From positions 62,001-126,000 of the forward strand of contig CANMSL010000010.1 of NCBI GenBank assembly GCA_947500505.1: a stretch of 64,000 bases of DNA. Reading direction: 5' to 3'. Below the pieces are notes generated by a model that did no database searches, was not told the origin of the DNA, and saw only the letters and a list, made by a program, of their open reading frames with translations. The stretch comes from an uncultured Aquimarina sp. GTDB lineage: Bacteria > Bacteroidota > Bacteroidia > Flavobacteriales > Flavobacteriaceae. Shown piece after piece: positions 18,145 through 27,090 of the stretch. Within the stretch, counting starts at the first letter, position 1; each line of letters begins with the position of its first letter. Position numbers and translations under genes: made by a program.

Positions 18145-18540
18145 CTATGCCTTAGAGGGCCAATTATTGGTAAACGTAGTTCCTTTAATTGAGATTTCTT
18201 TTGCAGAAAGGACTAGATGTACCTGTAAAGGTTTATCACTTTCAGCATTAAAGTGCTCTGTATATTCAATGCAATAAGCATCTTTTATTTCGACATTTTT
18301 AAGACTAGACATATTATCTCTTCTAAAAAAGGTGATTATACAATTTTTGGTAACACTTGGAGAGATACACCAATCCAGAAAATCCGTTTTTCCTGTAGAT
18401 TCTATTAATAAGCTAACTTGTCCTCCTTGTGGTTTTGCACAAGGTCTCCCTGTGTAATCGGTATCTTGTCTGAAGGTGAAAGAGCAATCCAAAACATTTA
18501 TCTCTTTCCCATCAAGATCTAATTTTGCTAAAAATGACAT
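18145..18540 (-). CDS. hcp: Hcp tube protein (TssD), cysteine-containing copy
   Basis: The 131-aa protein is a Bacteroidetes TssD/Hcp: MSFLAKLDLDGKEINVLDCSF start, a QDTDYTGRP segment, and a C-terminal LVLSAKEISIKGTTF strand that matches the TFSAKEIGIG of the other Hcp. Hcp hexamers stack into the tube expelled by the sheath. This copy has five cysteines (residues 19, 34, 58, 67, 90) where the other copy has none. It also lies nearer the cargo genes, so it may be a specialised, effector-linked Hcp. It has its own downstream terminator, and a hairpin separates it from the upstream hcp gene. Confidence 0.9.
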   Translation of the reverse strand: MSFLAKLDLDGKEINVLDCSFTFRQDTDYTGRPCAKPQGGQVSLLIESTGKTDFLDWCISPSVTKNCIITFFRRDNMSSLKNVEIKDAYCIEYTEHFNAESDKPLQVHLVLSAKEISIKGTTFTNNWPSKA

Positions 18541-18643
18541 AAGTACTATTTTTAATATTAATAACTACTTTATCAATTCCTGTTATCGTCTTATGCAGTA
18601 AACAGTTGGATGTAGGAAATGATAGCGGCTTAAAGTAGATAGC

Positions 18644-18669
18644 AAAGGGAGTGAAAAAACACTCCCTTT
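18644..18669 (-). terminator. Strong hairpin between the two hcp genes
   Basis: A perfect 10-bp inverted repeat (AAAGGGAGTG / CACTCCCTTT) with a 6-nt loop begins 29 bp after the stop of hcp copy 1. The tail on the minus strand is only weakly T-rich, so it may be a leaky terminator or an mRNA 3' stabiliser that keeps the tube subunit mRNA abundant. Confidence 0.65.
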
Positions 18670-18697
18670 ATCTTATTCTTATTTTAAGTAATCGGGT

Positions 18698-19084
18698 TTA
18701 TACCCACTCGTTAATATGTTCAGCAGTACCAATACCAATTTCTTTTGCAGAAAAAGTCACCGTTTCTGTCATAGGGTTGTTACCCGTTGAGTCAAATGTT
18801 TCCACATACTTTACTAAGTATGCAAATTTGAACTTAAGTGCCTTTGCGGTAGCTTCTGTATCCCTTTTCATAAATACAATTTCCCCATCAGTCATTTGAA
18901 AGTTGTTAAACGCTAAATCAGACAAAATAGTTTCTGCTGTTGATTCAACTGTAACAGTAATTTTACCTCCACGAGTGATTGAAGATGGACGCCCAGTTGC
19001 GTCAGTTTCTTGATGAAGACCATAACTACTGCTCAAAACATTGAATTCAGATCCACCAACTTTTAATTTTGCTTTAAAAGACAT
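18698..19084 (-). CDS. hcp: Hcp tube protein (TssD), main copy
   Basis: This 128-aa TssD/Hcp begins MSFKAKLKVGGSEFNVLSSS and has QETDATGRPS, then VTFSAKEIGIGTAEHINEWV at the end. It is the more typical tube subunit of the two, lacks cysteine and is the first gene of the minus-strand run that leads to the cargo modules. It is followed by a 10-bp hairpin and then by the second hcp. A 252-bp gap separates it from tssN, which allows separate, stronger expression. The two Hcp proteins share their fold signature but differ through most of the chain. Confidence 0.93.
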   Translation of the reverse strand: MSFKAKLKVGGSEFNVLSSSYGLHQETDATGRPSSITRGGKITVTVESTAETILSDLAFNNFQMTDGEIVFMKRDTEATAKALKFKFAYLVKYVETFDSTGNNPMTETVTFSAKEIGIGTAEHINEWV

Positions 19085-19336
19085 AATAAATAAATTTTAA
19101 TTAATAATAAATAAGTATATAATAATAAATGTAACTTGTACACGGTAAATATACTAAAAGAAAAGAAATTGTTACCCTTAGATGTTTTTAAAATATCTAA
19201 AATCAATTAATCAAGAAGGAAAAAGACTACACTGTTTTCAGGGAATTTGCACTTCGTCGTGAAGTTTGTCCAACAAAGAAAAGATCTCAACGAACATTTT
19301 TTGAGATATTTTTAACAAAATTTTAACAATAAAATT
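19085..19336. other. Spacer upstream of hcp, probable promoter region
   Basis: The 252-bp AT-rich spacer holds no gene. On the minus strand, a TATATTTA box near 19150 resembles the Bacteroidetes TAnnTTTG element, and the leader before the hcp ATG is almost pure A/T, as usual in highly expressed genes of this phylum. The promoter call is tentative. Confidence 0.3.
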
Positions 19337-20212
19337 TTATGCTCTCTTACAGATAATTACATCATTTTCTTTGATGTTGTTCCCTTCAATGGTTCTGGTA
19401 AAGTCAATATGGGATTGCATTCCTATCCAATTAGGTTTGGTATAAAAAATCCAGCCATATGGATTGTTTTTGTCATCAAGAAACTCGATTTCTCCTTCAG
19501 GGTGTCTGTCGTTATAATCATTGATAAAGAAGTAGAAAAGTTTACCAAATTCCATCTTTTCAGGAGCTTTTAATCTAAAGTTGCTTAACTCTTCTAAATT
19601 CTCTCCTTTGTTAAATTCAAAAGAAATAACAAGAGGGTTCGAAAGTTCTTCATCTTTTGGATCTTTCATTTTTTTATCAATAGGGTAGAACCACTTTTTA
19701 TATATAGGAACCGGTATGGAAACTGCAAATTCATATAGTTTTACTATCATTAAAGGAATAAGAAAACAGATGGAAGATGCTGTAAATATATATTTATATT
19801 CAGGTTTGAAAATTCCTACAACCAATAAAAATGTAATTAACCCAATAAATGTAGTGACGATAGTGTATAAAAATTCCGGCCAGAACTTTGTAGGATTGTC
19901 ATCTAGTAAATTCGGAAAAAATTTCCGCATGGTATATACGTGTAAAGACCCGAGGCAAAGAAAAATAATCTGAAACCCAATAAAGTTATTAAGCGGAATG
20001 TCATTAAGGACTTTTTCATTACTAAGTAAGGCTGTGCCTGCAAATAGTAAAAGTACTACTAACATATATAGTAAAAACTTCTTCTTGTTTTTAACAAAGA
20101 GTTTCTTTAATCCAGCAATAACTCCCATTAATATAACACTAACGGCTAATAACAAGATTCCTACCTTAAAAAAATCAGCATTGAACGCTGCAGATTGTAA
20201 TATCAAATTCAT
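19337..20212 (-). CDS. tssN: TssN, T6SS subtype-iii membrane protein
   Basis: The 291-aa protein has about five hydrophobic helices in the first 170 residues (from FFKVGILLLAVSVILMGVI to FTASSICFLIPLMIVKLYEF). A cytoplasmic domain of about 120 residues follows (SFEFNKGENLEELSNFRLKAP; WIFYTKPNWIGMQSHID). This topology and position match TssN, a component found only in Bacteroidetes T6SS, which lack the TssJLM membrane complex. It overlaps tssG by 4 bp and is the last structural gene of the minus-strand run. Confidence 0.85.
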   Translation of the reverse strand: MNLILQSAAFNADFFKVGILLLAVSVILMGVIAGLKKLFVKNKKKFLLYMLVVLLLFAGTALLSNEKVLNDIPLNNFIGFQIIFLCLGSLHVYTMRKFFPNLLDDNPTKFWPEFLYTIVTTFIGLITFLLVVGIFKPEYKYIFTASSICFLIPLMIVKLYEFAVSIPVPIYKKWFYPIDKKMKDPKDEELSNPLVISFEFNKGENLEELSNFRLKAPEKMEFGKLFYFFINDYNDRHPEGEIEFLDDKNNPYGWIFYTKPNWIGMQSHIDFTRTIEGNNIKENDVIICKRA

Positions 20213-21132
20213 ATCATAGTTGTTAGACCCATCCTGGGACTGTTAGTCTCATTTAACAAAAATGTTTCCTCTTTACTCGAATATGTTACGTTTATTTCTG
20301 TGTCTATTTCCATAGGGATAAAATAGTCACAAAAGATAGTAATAAATTTTTTAGTAGCACCATTGACAATATATTTATCAATGTTTTTTTGATTGACCGG
20401 TCCTACAGTTAATTCCCAATAGGGGTAAGAAATAACCGTTTCCTTTAGCTCTAAAACCATATCCACACCTAGTTGTTGTTCTGTAGATAGGTCATTTATA
20501 TTTTCACCAACTGTTCTGTATTTTTTTGCAATGGATACTTTTTCTCCAATAATTTTTTCCAGACATAATGCCGTGAGTTCTGCGTCGCCCGATATCTTGT
20601 GGACATAAGGTAATAATTGTAGAAGTTTAATACTGTATTCCGAAGGAATAGAAGAATCCAATTTCCAGAATTTTAATAGAAAATCAGTCTTCAGGTTGGC
20701 AAACTCGTTGATTAATTTCCTTTCGTTCCTTTCAATAGTAACTTTTTGAGTAAAAAATTCGTTCTCTAAAGGCGAAAAAAAGGAACGGGCATCTTTTTCC
20801 TGCTTTTTTTGTTTTTGATGTAGTTCTGTATAAGAAATGTCACCTTTTGACTTAACCGGTTCGTGAAACAGTCCTTCCGGTAACGTATCATAAAGACCGT
20901 TTCTTGCTAAATTGAACTGAAGTTTATCAGTGTCTCTTGAATACGAATCTACTTTAAAATCAATAACATCTCGCCGATAGGATCTGGAAAAAGTACTTTG
21001 ATTAAAAACATCAATATTAGTAAGGTCCAGATTAGAATTCTCTAAAATCTCCGTTACAAAAATTTCCGCCTTTAAATTCTGATAAGTGGTCGTTAATTCC
21101 TCATAGACATTTCGTACCTCTTTATTGCTCAT
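20209..21132 (-). CDS. tssG: TssG-like T6SS baseplate protein
   Basis: This 307-aa soluble protein contains the FNLARNGLYDTLPEGLFHEP segment, which matches the LP-x-x-L-F motif region of T6SS TssG proteins, and a charged linker (QKQKKQEKDARSFFSPLENEFF). TssG, with TssE, TssF and TssK, builds the baseplate wedge. Its partners tssE, tssF and tssK are divergently encoded about 0.9 kb away, supporting the call. The stop overlaps the tssN start by 4 bp. The gene is distant from proteobacterial tssG, so the name rests on the motif and locus. Confidence 0.8.
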   Translation of the reverse strand: MSNKEVRNVYEELTTTYQNLKAEIFVTEILENSNLDLTNIDVFNQSTFSRSYRRDVIDFKVDSYSRDTDKLQFNLARNGLYDTLPEGLFHEPVKSKGDISYTELHQKQKKQEKDARSFFSPLENEFFTQKVTIERNERKLINEFANLKTDFLLKFWKLDSSIPSEYSIKLLQLLPYVHKISGDAELTALCLEKIIGEKVSIAKKYRTVGENINDLSTEQQLGVDMVLELKETVISYPYWELTVGPVNQKNIDKYIVNGATKKFITIFCDYFIPMEIDTEINVTYSSKEETFLLNETNSPRMGLTTMI

Positions 21133-21166
21133 TTGTTAAAGTGTTATCGAAAGATTTGTAACCGAA

Positions 21167-21793
21167 TTAGTTCGTGTCTGTAGTTTTGTTGGTAAGCTTT
21201 GGTTTTCTTCCTGCAGCGACAAATAATTTTTGCCAATGGCGTTTTTTGAAATTACTTATCTGCACACCATTTCTTCCTGAGTTTCCTCTTCTTGCTGTAG
21301 AATGAACAAATTTATCATTTCCAAGATAAACTCCTACGTGAGTTATTGGTCTATGTTCAGAACCTTTTTCGTTAAAAAAAAGTAAATCTCCCTGTTTCAG
21401 GAACTCCTGACCTAAGAATTTATCTGTATCCTTTGCATCGTATTGCTTCTGAGCGGTTCGTTCAATTAGATTGCCATAGACATCGTGAAATAAATATTGT
21501 GAAAAGAAAGAACAATCAATTCCTTGTTTCGTTTCTCCCCCCATTCTGTATGGAGTATTCATCCACTCATCAATGAATTCGAATAAAGCAATATTTTTCA
21601 CATCTTTTGGTGCAATACCTAGAATTGCTCCGTATTTTTTTTGAATTGGTAGTACCTGATTTTTTTGAGCAAATGCAATAGAATCCCTTCTTGCTTGAGC
21701 TAATGCTTCCAGCTTTGCTTTTTTAGCTCCCCCACAACTTATGGTCCCAACGATAATGATAAATAAAAATAACGTTTTTAAAAGTATATTCAT
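21167..21793 (-). CDS. NlpC/P60 family lipoprotein, probable peptidoglycan hydrolase
   Basis: The ATG at 21793 is preferred over an upstream in-frame TTG because it begins a clean lipoprotein signal (lipobox GTISC, Cys20). The 208-aa product has an NlpC/P60 domain: GIDCSFFSQYLF with catalytic Cys94, ITHVGVYLGND with His152, and FVHST with His164. Such enzymes cut stem peptides in the periplasm. It is 34 bp from tssG in the same direction and probably co-transcribed, which suggests local wall opening for T6SS assembly. A general housekeeping role remains possible. Confidence 0.8.
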   Translation of the reverse strand: MNILLKTLFLFIIIVGTISCGGAKKAKLEALAQARRDSIAFAQKNQVLPIQKKYGAILGIAPKDVKNIALFEFIDEWMNTPYRMGGETKQGIDCSFFSQYLFHDVYGNLIERTAQKQYDAKDTDKFLGQEFLKQGDLLFFNEKGSEHRPITHVGVYLGNDKFVHSTARRGNSGRNGVQISNFKKRHWQKLFVAAGRKPKLTNKTTDTN

Positions 21794-21993
21794 ATGAAAA
21801 TTAAATTTACACAAATATAAAAAACTTATAGTTATTTTCTACCCTGAAATCAGTGATAACAGTAAAATAAAATAATTAAATTAGGGATTGCCACTTTTTT
21901 GGTTAGTTTATTGAATTATCAGGTGCCAATAATTAAAATCTTTATTAAATTGCGTTCATTACTTTGTAAATTAAATTACGCAAATATTCATTT

Positions 21994-22425
21994 ATGACTA
22001 CTTCATATTACAAGTTACCATTAGAAACTTTTAAAATTATCAAAAATAAAGAAGTGGAGAATTGTGATCTAAAGCAATCGATAGTTAGTTATATCCATTT
22101 AATAACTACTACTTATTTTGGAGAGTGTACTTTTGATGAATCGTTCGGATGTTCTATATGGAATGTAGATTTTGACAATTTGACGAGTACAAATAAATTA
22201 AGAAACACAATTTCGGAGTCGTTGGTAGAAAGTATTACTTCCCAGGAAAAAAGACTTAAAAAGGTAAATGTAGAAGTAGCAATACAACAGGAAGAGTTTA
22301 ATAATAGAGGAAGTTTAAATAGAATTAAAAAACGTGTAGATATAAAAGTAAAAGGTATCATAAGTAGGACTAATGAACAATTTTCTTGTTTAGAAAGATT
22401 TTATATTGCCCCACTTTCGTTTTAA
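21994..22425 (+). CDS. tssE: TssE-like (gp25) T6SS baseplate protein
   Basis: The 143-aa protein has the pattern of a gp25/TssE wedge protein: SIVSYIHLITTTYFGECTFDESFGCSIWNVDF, in which the early helix and the E-x-FG-x-x-IW motif stand out, then a C-terminal beta segment (NVEVAIQQEEF). TssE joins the baseplate to the first sheath ring. It opens the plus-strand structural operon, 9 bp before tssF, and is transcribed away from the NlpC lipoprotein across a 200-bp shared promoter region. Confidence 0.85.
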   Translation: MTTSYYKLPLETFKIIKNKEVENCDLKQSIVSYIHLITTTYFGECTFDESFGCSIWNVDFDNLTSTNKLRNTISESLVESITSQEKRLKKVNVEVAIQQEEFNNRGSLNRIKKRVDIKVKGIISRTNEQFSCLERFYIAPLSF

Positions 22426-22434
22426 AAAGGGATT

Positions 22435-24270
22435 ATGAGTACGGAAAATAAAGTTCAGATAAAAAACAGGATGATCAAAAAGGCTGCTTCTCTTTGGGGG
22501 GTTTCTCCTAATGAAATAGAAAGCTCTTTTGATCCGGTAGTATCTCTTTTAATTAGCGCTTGTGCTTCAGAAATAGAAAAAATTTCGAGTGAAATTGATA
22601 ATTCTCAAACTAGAATAACCGAACGTTTGATTCAGTTGATGACTCCTGAAACATTATATGGGTCACGTCCTGCTCACGGAATTATCTACGCAGAACCGAT
22701 TGAGAAAAAAATGACCATCACCCCGGAGCATTTGTTTTATTACAAAAAAAAGGTAAAAACAAAAAATGCAAGTACAGAATTAAAAAATATATATTTTTCC
22801 CCGATTCAGAAAAATCAGCTTATCGATGCCTCCATAGACCGAATGATATGTGGTAATAAAATCTTTGAGTTAGAAGACAAGAGAAAATCCACTAGCACAC
22901 TATCACTTACTAAAACTAATACTTTACCCCCCTCTACACTCTATCTTGGTATAAAAACAGATCAAAATAAAATAGAACTAAAGGATGTTTCTTTTTATTT
23001 TGAGTTGCTGGATGTAGAGGAAAATGAACTTTTTTATCATCATCTTAAGAATGCTCGCTTTTATTTTGATGATAAAGAATTCGAAACCTCCTTTGGCTAT
23101 TACAATAGCGATATTTCAAAACGGATTAGTTTAGAATCTATATTTAATTACAAGCCAAACAAAACAAGAAATATAGAAGATCAGGTACATAAATTATATA
23201 AAAAACATTTTATTTCAATAAAATCTAACATTTCATTAAATTCTAAAGCTCAAATACCAGAAGAATTTTCTAACTTTATAAATCAGAAGGATCATGATGA
23301 TTTAGAAGATTTTAAATGGATAAAGATAGAATTCCCTAGAATAATAGATAATTCAATTCTGGAAAGTGTGTATTGTAGCTTTAATGCTTTTCCCGGCTTG
23401 AACAGAAAATGGGAGAGTATTTCCTATCAGTTAAAAGATTATATAGATATTGTACCTATCAGTACGCAGGAATTATTTCTTGATATAAAATCAATTTCTA
23501 ACACTTCTGGAAAAGAATACAGGCTTCGGGAGAATGACTCTGCTATGGATGACAAAGGTACTTATGTAATAAGAAGAGATAATGTAAGTAAACTGGATTA
23601 TAGAAAAGCAAGAGAGTATTTGCTGCATTTAATTGAACTATTAAAGGATGAAAGTGCTTCTTTTTCGTTTTTTGGCAATGATTTTCTTCAGTCAAATATT
23701 AATGAGCTGAATCAAAATATATCCATGTTGGAAAAGAAGGTCTCTGATATGAAAAAATCATCAGAAGAGACTAATTACATTTCGGTTAAGCCCTATAAAA
23801 AGAAGGATACGCTGTTAGTAGAGTACTGGATTACCAATGGAGAAGATGCAAATCAAATAAAGTCAGGTAATACTTTAAACATATATCAAGGTAGTGATCT
23901 GAAACAAAAGGGCAGTATGTTTCTTACATCCACCTTTCAGGGAAAGAATAACCTGGGGATGGAGGAGAGATTAAATGCGTATAGGAGGGCATTATTGTCC
24001 AGAAACAGAATTGTTACCAAAGAAGATGTTAAGGCACTTTGCTATGAACTTTGCAGTAATAAAGTAAAAGAAGTAGAGGTGTCTAAAGGATTTAAAACTG
24101 ATATCCATATTTCTAAGGGGCTTATACCTTGTATTGAAGTTGTACTTTATGCAAATCCCGAAGAAAAAATCTCTAACATAGAATGGGATTCTTTAAAAAG
24201 TAATATATTATCAATTTTGGAACAACAATCACTAAATGTTTTTCCTTATAAGATTACAATAATAAATTAA
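22435..24270 (+). CDS. tssF: TssF, T6SS baseplate protein
   Basis: The 611-aa protein starts with the TssF pattern of Bacteroidetes: KKAASLWGVSPNEIESSFDPVVSLLISACASEIEKI, then ERLIQLMTPETLYGSRPAHGIIYAEP. The C-terminal 100 residues (RLNAYRRALLSRNRIVTKEDVKALC) correspond to the conserved wedge-like end of the family. TssF pairs with TssG in a 2:1 complex bound to TssK and TssE. The gene sits 9 bp after tssE. Length and order fit subtype-iii T6SS loci. Confidence 0.9.
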   Translation: MSTENKVQIKNRMIKKAASLWGVSPNEIESSFDPVVSLLISACASEIEKISSEIDNSQTRITERLIQLMTPETLYGSRPAHGIIYAEPIEKKMTITPEHLFYYKKKVKTKNASTELKNIYFSPIQKNQLIDASIDRMICGNKIFELEDKRKSTSTLSLTKTNTLPPSTLYLGIKTDQNKIELKDVSFYFELLDVEENELFYHHLKNARFYFDDKEFETSFGYYNSDISKRISLESIFNYKPNKTRNIEDQVHKLYKKHFISIKSNISLNSKAQIPEEFSNFINQKDHDDLEDFKWIKIEFPRIIDNSILESVYCSFNAFPGLNRKWESISYQLKDYIDIVPISTQELFLDIKSISNTSGKEYRLRENDSAMDDKGTYVIRRDNVSKLDYRKAREYLLHLIELLKDESASFSFFGNDFLQSNINELNQNISMLEKKVSDMKKSSEETNYISVKPYKKKDTLLVEYWITNGEDANQIKSGNTLNIYQGSDLKQKGSMFLTSTFQGKNNLGMEERLNAYRRALLSRNRIVTKEDVKALCYELCSNKVKEVEVSKGFKTDIHISKGLIPCIEVVLYANPEEKISNIEWDSLKSNILSILEQQSLNVFPYKITIIN

Positions 24271-24293
24271 TCATATTTTAAAAATCAATAGCA

Positions 24294-25283
24294 ATGGCAA
24301 CATCAAAAAACACAACCAATTATCATTTGGATAAAAGTATTGTATTGTTTTTTATCATCACAATACTGGTTACAGCCACAGTTTTTGCATATAAATATAT
24401 CAATTACACTCCGTGCGATGTAGTAGATTTTGAATATAATGCAAGAGACTTAAGAGTAGGGGAGATTATTCGATTTAAGGATAATACACAAGGGGTAATC
24501 CAAAGAGAGTGGGATTTTGGAGACAGCACCACGGCCGATACCGGAGTTTCTCCTTATCACACCTATGATAAGCCTGGACTCTATATAGTGAAGCTTAAGG
24601 TTAATGGAAGATGCGAAAGTATTGAAGAGCTTACGATTAAGGAGAAAGTTTTTATTCTTGACTCTTCTAAACTTGCTAAATTTGAGGTTCCTAAAAAGAT
24701 AAAAGTTGGAGAAGTATTACGTATAAAAGATAATACACTCAATGCGACATCTTGGGAGTGGCGATTTGGAGAAACGGCCAAAGTTAATTCCACCAAGAAA
24801 AACCCTGAATACATTTACGACACTCCAGGTTTAAAAACCATTACGTTGATTGTTAATGGAGATTCTAGATATGGCACGAAGAAAAAAATCACTGTATTAC
24901 CAAAAGAGAAGCCGAAAGATGAGCCAATTAGAAAAATAACGGCTCCTATAGAAGGTACTTCAAAAATTAAATATGCTCCGGATCAAGGTGTTAAAGACGC
25001 TCCAACAGAAGAATTTAAAGCACCATTTATCGGAAAAAAGGAATTTGAGGCAAAACTGCTGTTGGTTTCAAAGAAAAAAGCGACTGCTAAAAATTTTAAA
25101 GAATATCTTTGTAATAATCTTGATTTGTCGATTATAGTTAATAAAAAGAGGACTACATTTCTTGAGTTCTGTGAAAAAATCAGAGGAAAAGGGATTAAAA
25201 TTAAGGAATTACAATTGAATCATGAAAAGAATAATTGTATAAAGAATATCGTGATTGATTATAAGAAAACAAGTATTTTTTAA
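24294..25283 (+). CDS. Membrane-anchored PKD-repeat protein of the T6SS operon (TssP candidate)
   Basis: The 329-aa product has one N-terminal transmembrane helix (about residues 14-36) and then two PKD-type beta domains. The first shows WDFGDSTTADTG and YHTYDKPGLYIVKL; the second WEWRFGETAKVN and YIYDTPGLKTITL. The C-terminal 90 residues are a separate domain with three Cys. Subtype-iii T6SS loci carry Bacteroidetes-only components TssN, TssO, TssP, TssQ and TssR. This is probably the one called TssP, but I am not sure of that name. It sits between tssF and tssK and should project into the periplasm. Confidence 0.7.
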   Translation: MATSKNTTNYHLDKSIVLFFIITILVTATVFAYKYINYTPCDVVDFEYNARDLRVGEIIRFKDNTQGVIQREWDFGDSTTADTGVSPYHTYDKPGLYIVKLKVNGRCESIEELTIKEKVFILDSSKLAKFEVPKKIKVGEVLRIKDNTLNATSWEWRFGETAKVNSTKKNPEYIYDTPGLKTITLIVNGDSRYGTKKKITVLPKEKPKDEPIRKITAPIEGTSKIKYAPDQGVKDAPTEEFKAPFIGKKEFEAKLLLVSKKKATAKNFKEYLCNNLDLSIIVNKKRTTFLEFCEKIRGKGIKIKELQLNHEKNNCIKNIVIDYKKTSIF

Positions 25284-25315
25284 CGAATATTCTTTATAAT
25301 AAGTTTATCATAAAA

Positions 25316-26473
25316 ATGGAATTAAAGAACAAAAATCATCATCGTGTCAATTGGATTGATGGTATGAAGATTAATAAAAACCACTTTATAGAGGCAGATA
25401 ATGCATTTGTTAATTTTTCGCAGCTAATAGGTGCAAAAGATATTAATGCAATCAATTATGGTTTATTACCAGATCTGGTGGGAGAAGATGCAGTTGATAT
25501 GGTGTTTTCTATGGATGGTCAGGATACTATAAAAATTCAGCTTGCTACGTGTAGGGCTATCACAAAAGGAGGTTTTATCATCAATATTACTCCAGAAATA
25601 TCTTCTGTTTTAGAACAAAAAGGTAGTATTATAAATACAGAATATAAGATTAATAGTTCGGAAGAGGAATGTTATATCGTTTTAAGTGTAGATCCTTATG
25701 GAAGAATACCTATCGGAGATGCAAATCCCGAGGAGGAACCACCAAGACATCCCTATGTATTGCCCGAGTATAATTTAAGTGTTATTAATATAGCCGAAGC
25801 TAATGAAGAGGAATTTGGCAATCATCATATTACCATCGGAAAAATAGAATTTAATGATGGTGTGGCTTCTCTGGCAGAAGATTTTATTCCACCTTGTGTT
25901 TCAATTCAAAGCCATCAGGATTTAAGGTATATTTACACGGAGATACATACATTTTTCAATGCTATCGAAAAATATTCAATGAATATTATTCAGAAAATAT
26001 ACCAAAAAAAACAATCTAATGAATTGGCAACAATGGTGCTTTCACTAACCCAAAATACATTGCAATATTTAGGTGGGATGCTCCCGGAGTTTCGATTGTA
26101 TGACAGACACCTGCCGCCAGTAACGATGATAACTAAACTAATGGCACTGGCAAGAGTAATTAAGAATAACATGGATGTCTATGCCGGAACTGGTAAAGAA
26201 GAATTGTTAAATTATTTATCTGACTGGTGTGATCTTAATCAAGGAGCTTTTGAGAATGTGTTGATAGAAATGATGGATTTAGAATATCAGCATACAGACA
26301 TAAATAAAGCGTTGTATAATGTTTCTAGCTTTACGAAATTAATGCTTTCATTATTTAAAAAATTAAATGAACTGGATTATATCGGAAAAAAATCAGATTC
26401 TAATATATTTGTGAAAGAAGAAGTAATTGCAAAACCAGATGTTAAAAATAGACGCAGTTTCCTATTAGATTAA
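25316..26473 (+). CDS. tssK: TssK, T6SS baseplate protein
   Basis: This 385-aa protein has the TssK N-terminal motif VNWIDGMKINKNHFIEAD (proteobacterial form: W-x-E-G-M-x-L-x-P-Q-H-F) and a LDPYGRIPIG-like shell segment at about 120-130. A long helical shaft follows (HTFFNAIEKYSMNIIQKIYQK). TssK trimers link the TssF/TssG/TssE wedge to the membrane platform; in subtype iii the platform partner is likely TssN/TssO rather than TssL. It is 32 bp after the PKD gene and 26 bp before tssO. Confidence 0.88.
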   Translation: MELKNKNHHRVNWIDGMKINKNHFIEADNAFVNFSQLIGAKDINAINYGLLPDLVGEDAVDMVFSMDGQDTIKIQLATCRAITKGGFIINITPEISSVLEQKGSIINTEYKINSSEEECYIVLSVDPYGRIPIGDANPEEEPPRHPYVLPEYNLSVINIAEANEEEFGNHHITIGKIEFNDGVASLAEDFIPPCVSIQSHQDLRYIYTEIHTFFNAIEKYSMNIIQKIYQKKQSNELATMVLSLTQNTLQYLGGMLPEFRLYDRHLPPVTMITKLMALARVIKNNMDVYAGTGKEELLNYLSDWCDLNQGAFENVLIEMMDLEYQHTDINKALYNVSSFTKLMLSLFKKLNELDYIGKKSDSNIFVKEEVIAKPDVKNRRSFLLD

Positions 26474-26499
26474 ATGTGTGTCAAAAATAATTTACAGAA

Positions 26500-27003
26500 A
26501 TGAAACCAAAAAACAGTAAAGAAAGAAGAAATAGTATCCTGAAATTTGCTTTGTTATTTTTGTTTACCGTTGCATTGATTGTAACAGCATTCTTTTTTGA
26601 TTTTAATCGTGTACCTTTTAAGGAGAATTCGGTATTACGTGAGCGTTCTGAATCGGTAGAAAAAGAAATGCTGTTTCAGAAAGGATTTTCTGATGGGATG
26701 AAAAATGTTGAAGCTTTGATCGATTCGCTGGATGTACCCGGACAAAATCTTCAGTACATTAATGCGAGGATAAGTTCTACGATTGTAGATTTGCAAAAAT
26801 CCATTCCTAAAGAAGACTCTACATACAGGTATGATATGTATACAAATATTGTGAACTCTTATGTGGATATTCAGGAATTTAAGGCAAAATTAAATGAATA
26901 TGATGGTGTTGATCAACGTATCGAGGAGTATAAAGAAGAATTAGATAGAGTAAGAAAAGAATTAACCGAAGCTAATAGGTATCTTGATGCTTTGAGAAGA
27001 TAA
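26500..27003 (+). CDS. tssO: TssO, T6SS subtype-iii inner-membrane protein
   Basis: The 167-aa product has a single N-terminal transmembrane helix (FALLFLFTVALIVTAFFF, about residues 16-33). Helices follow, ending in a heptad-rich coiled coil (RIEEYKEELDRVRKELTEANRYLDALRR). This topology and its place right after tssK match TssO, a Bacteroidetes-only T6SS component. It closes the plus-strand operon, as a strong terminator follows 25 bp later. Confidence 0.8.
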   Translation: MKPKNSKERRNSILKFALLFLFTVALIVTAFFFDFNRVPFKENSVLRERSESVEKEMLFQKGFSDGMKNVEALIDSLDVPGQNLQYINARISSTIVDLQKSIPKEDSTYRYDMYTNIVNSYVDIQEFKAKLNEYDGVDQRIEEYKEELDRVRKELTEANRYLDALRR

Positions 27004-27027
27004 ATATCATTGGTAATAGAGACTCAA

Positions 27028-27068
27028 AAAAAAGTGTATGAAATGGCATCATACACTTTTTTCGTTTT
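27028..27068. terminator. Bidirectional terminator between tssO and the M61 peptidase gene
   Basis: GTGTATGA/TCATACAC forms an 8-bp stem with a 7-nt loop, extended by A6/T6 on each side and followed by TTCGTTTTTTT on the plus strand. The flanking A and T runs let it work for both converging genes. Confidence 0.92.
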
Positions 27069-27090
27069 TTTATAATTATAGATGACTTGA

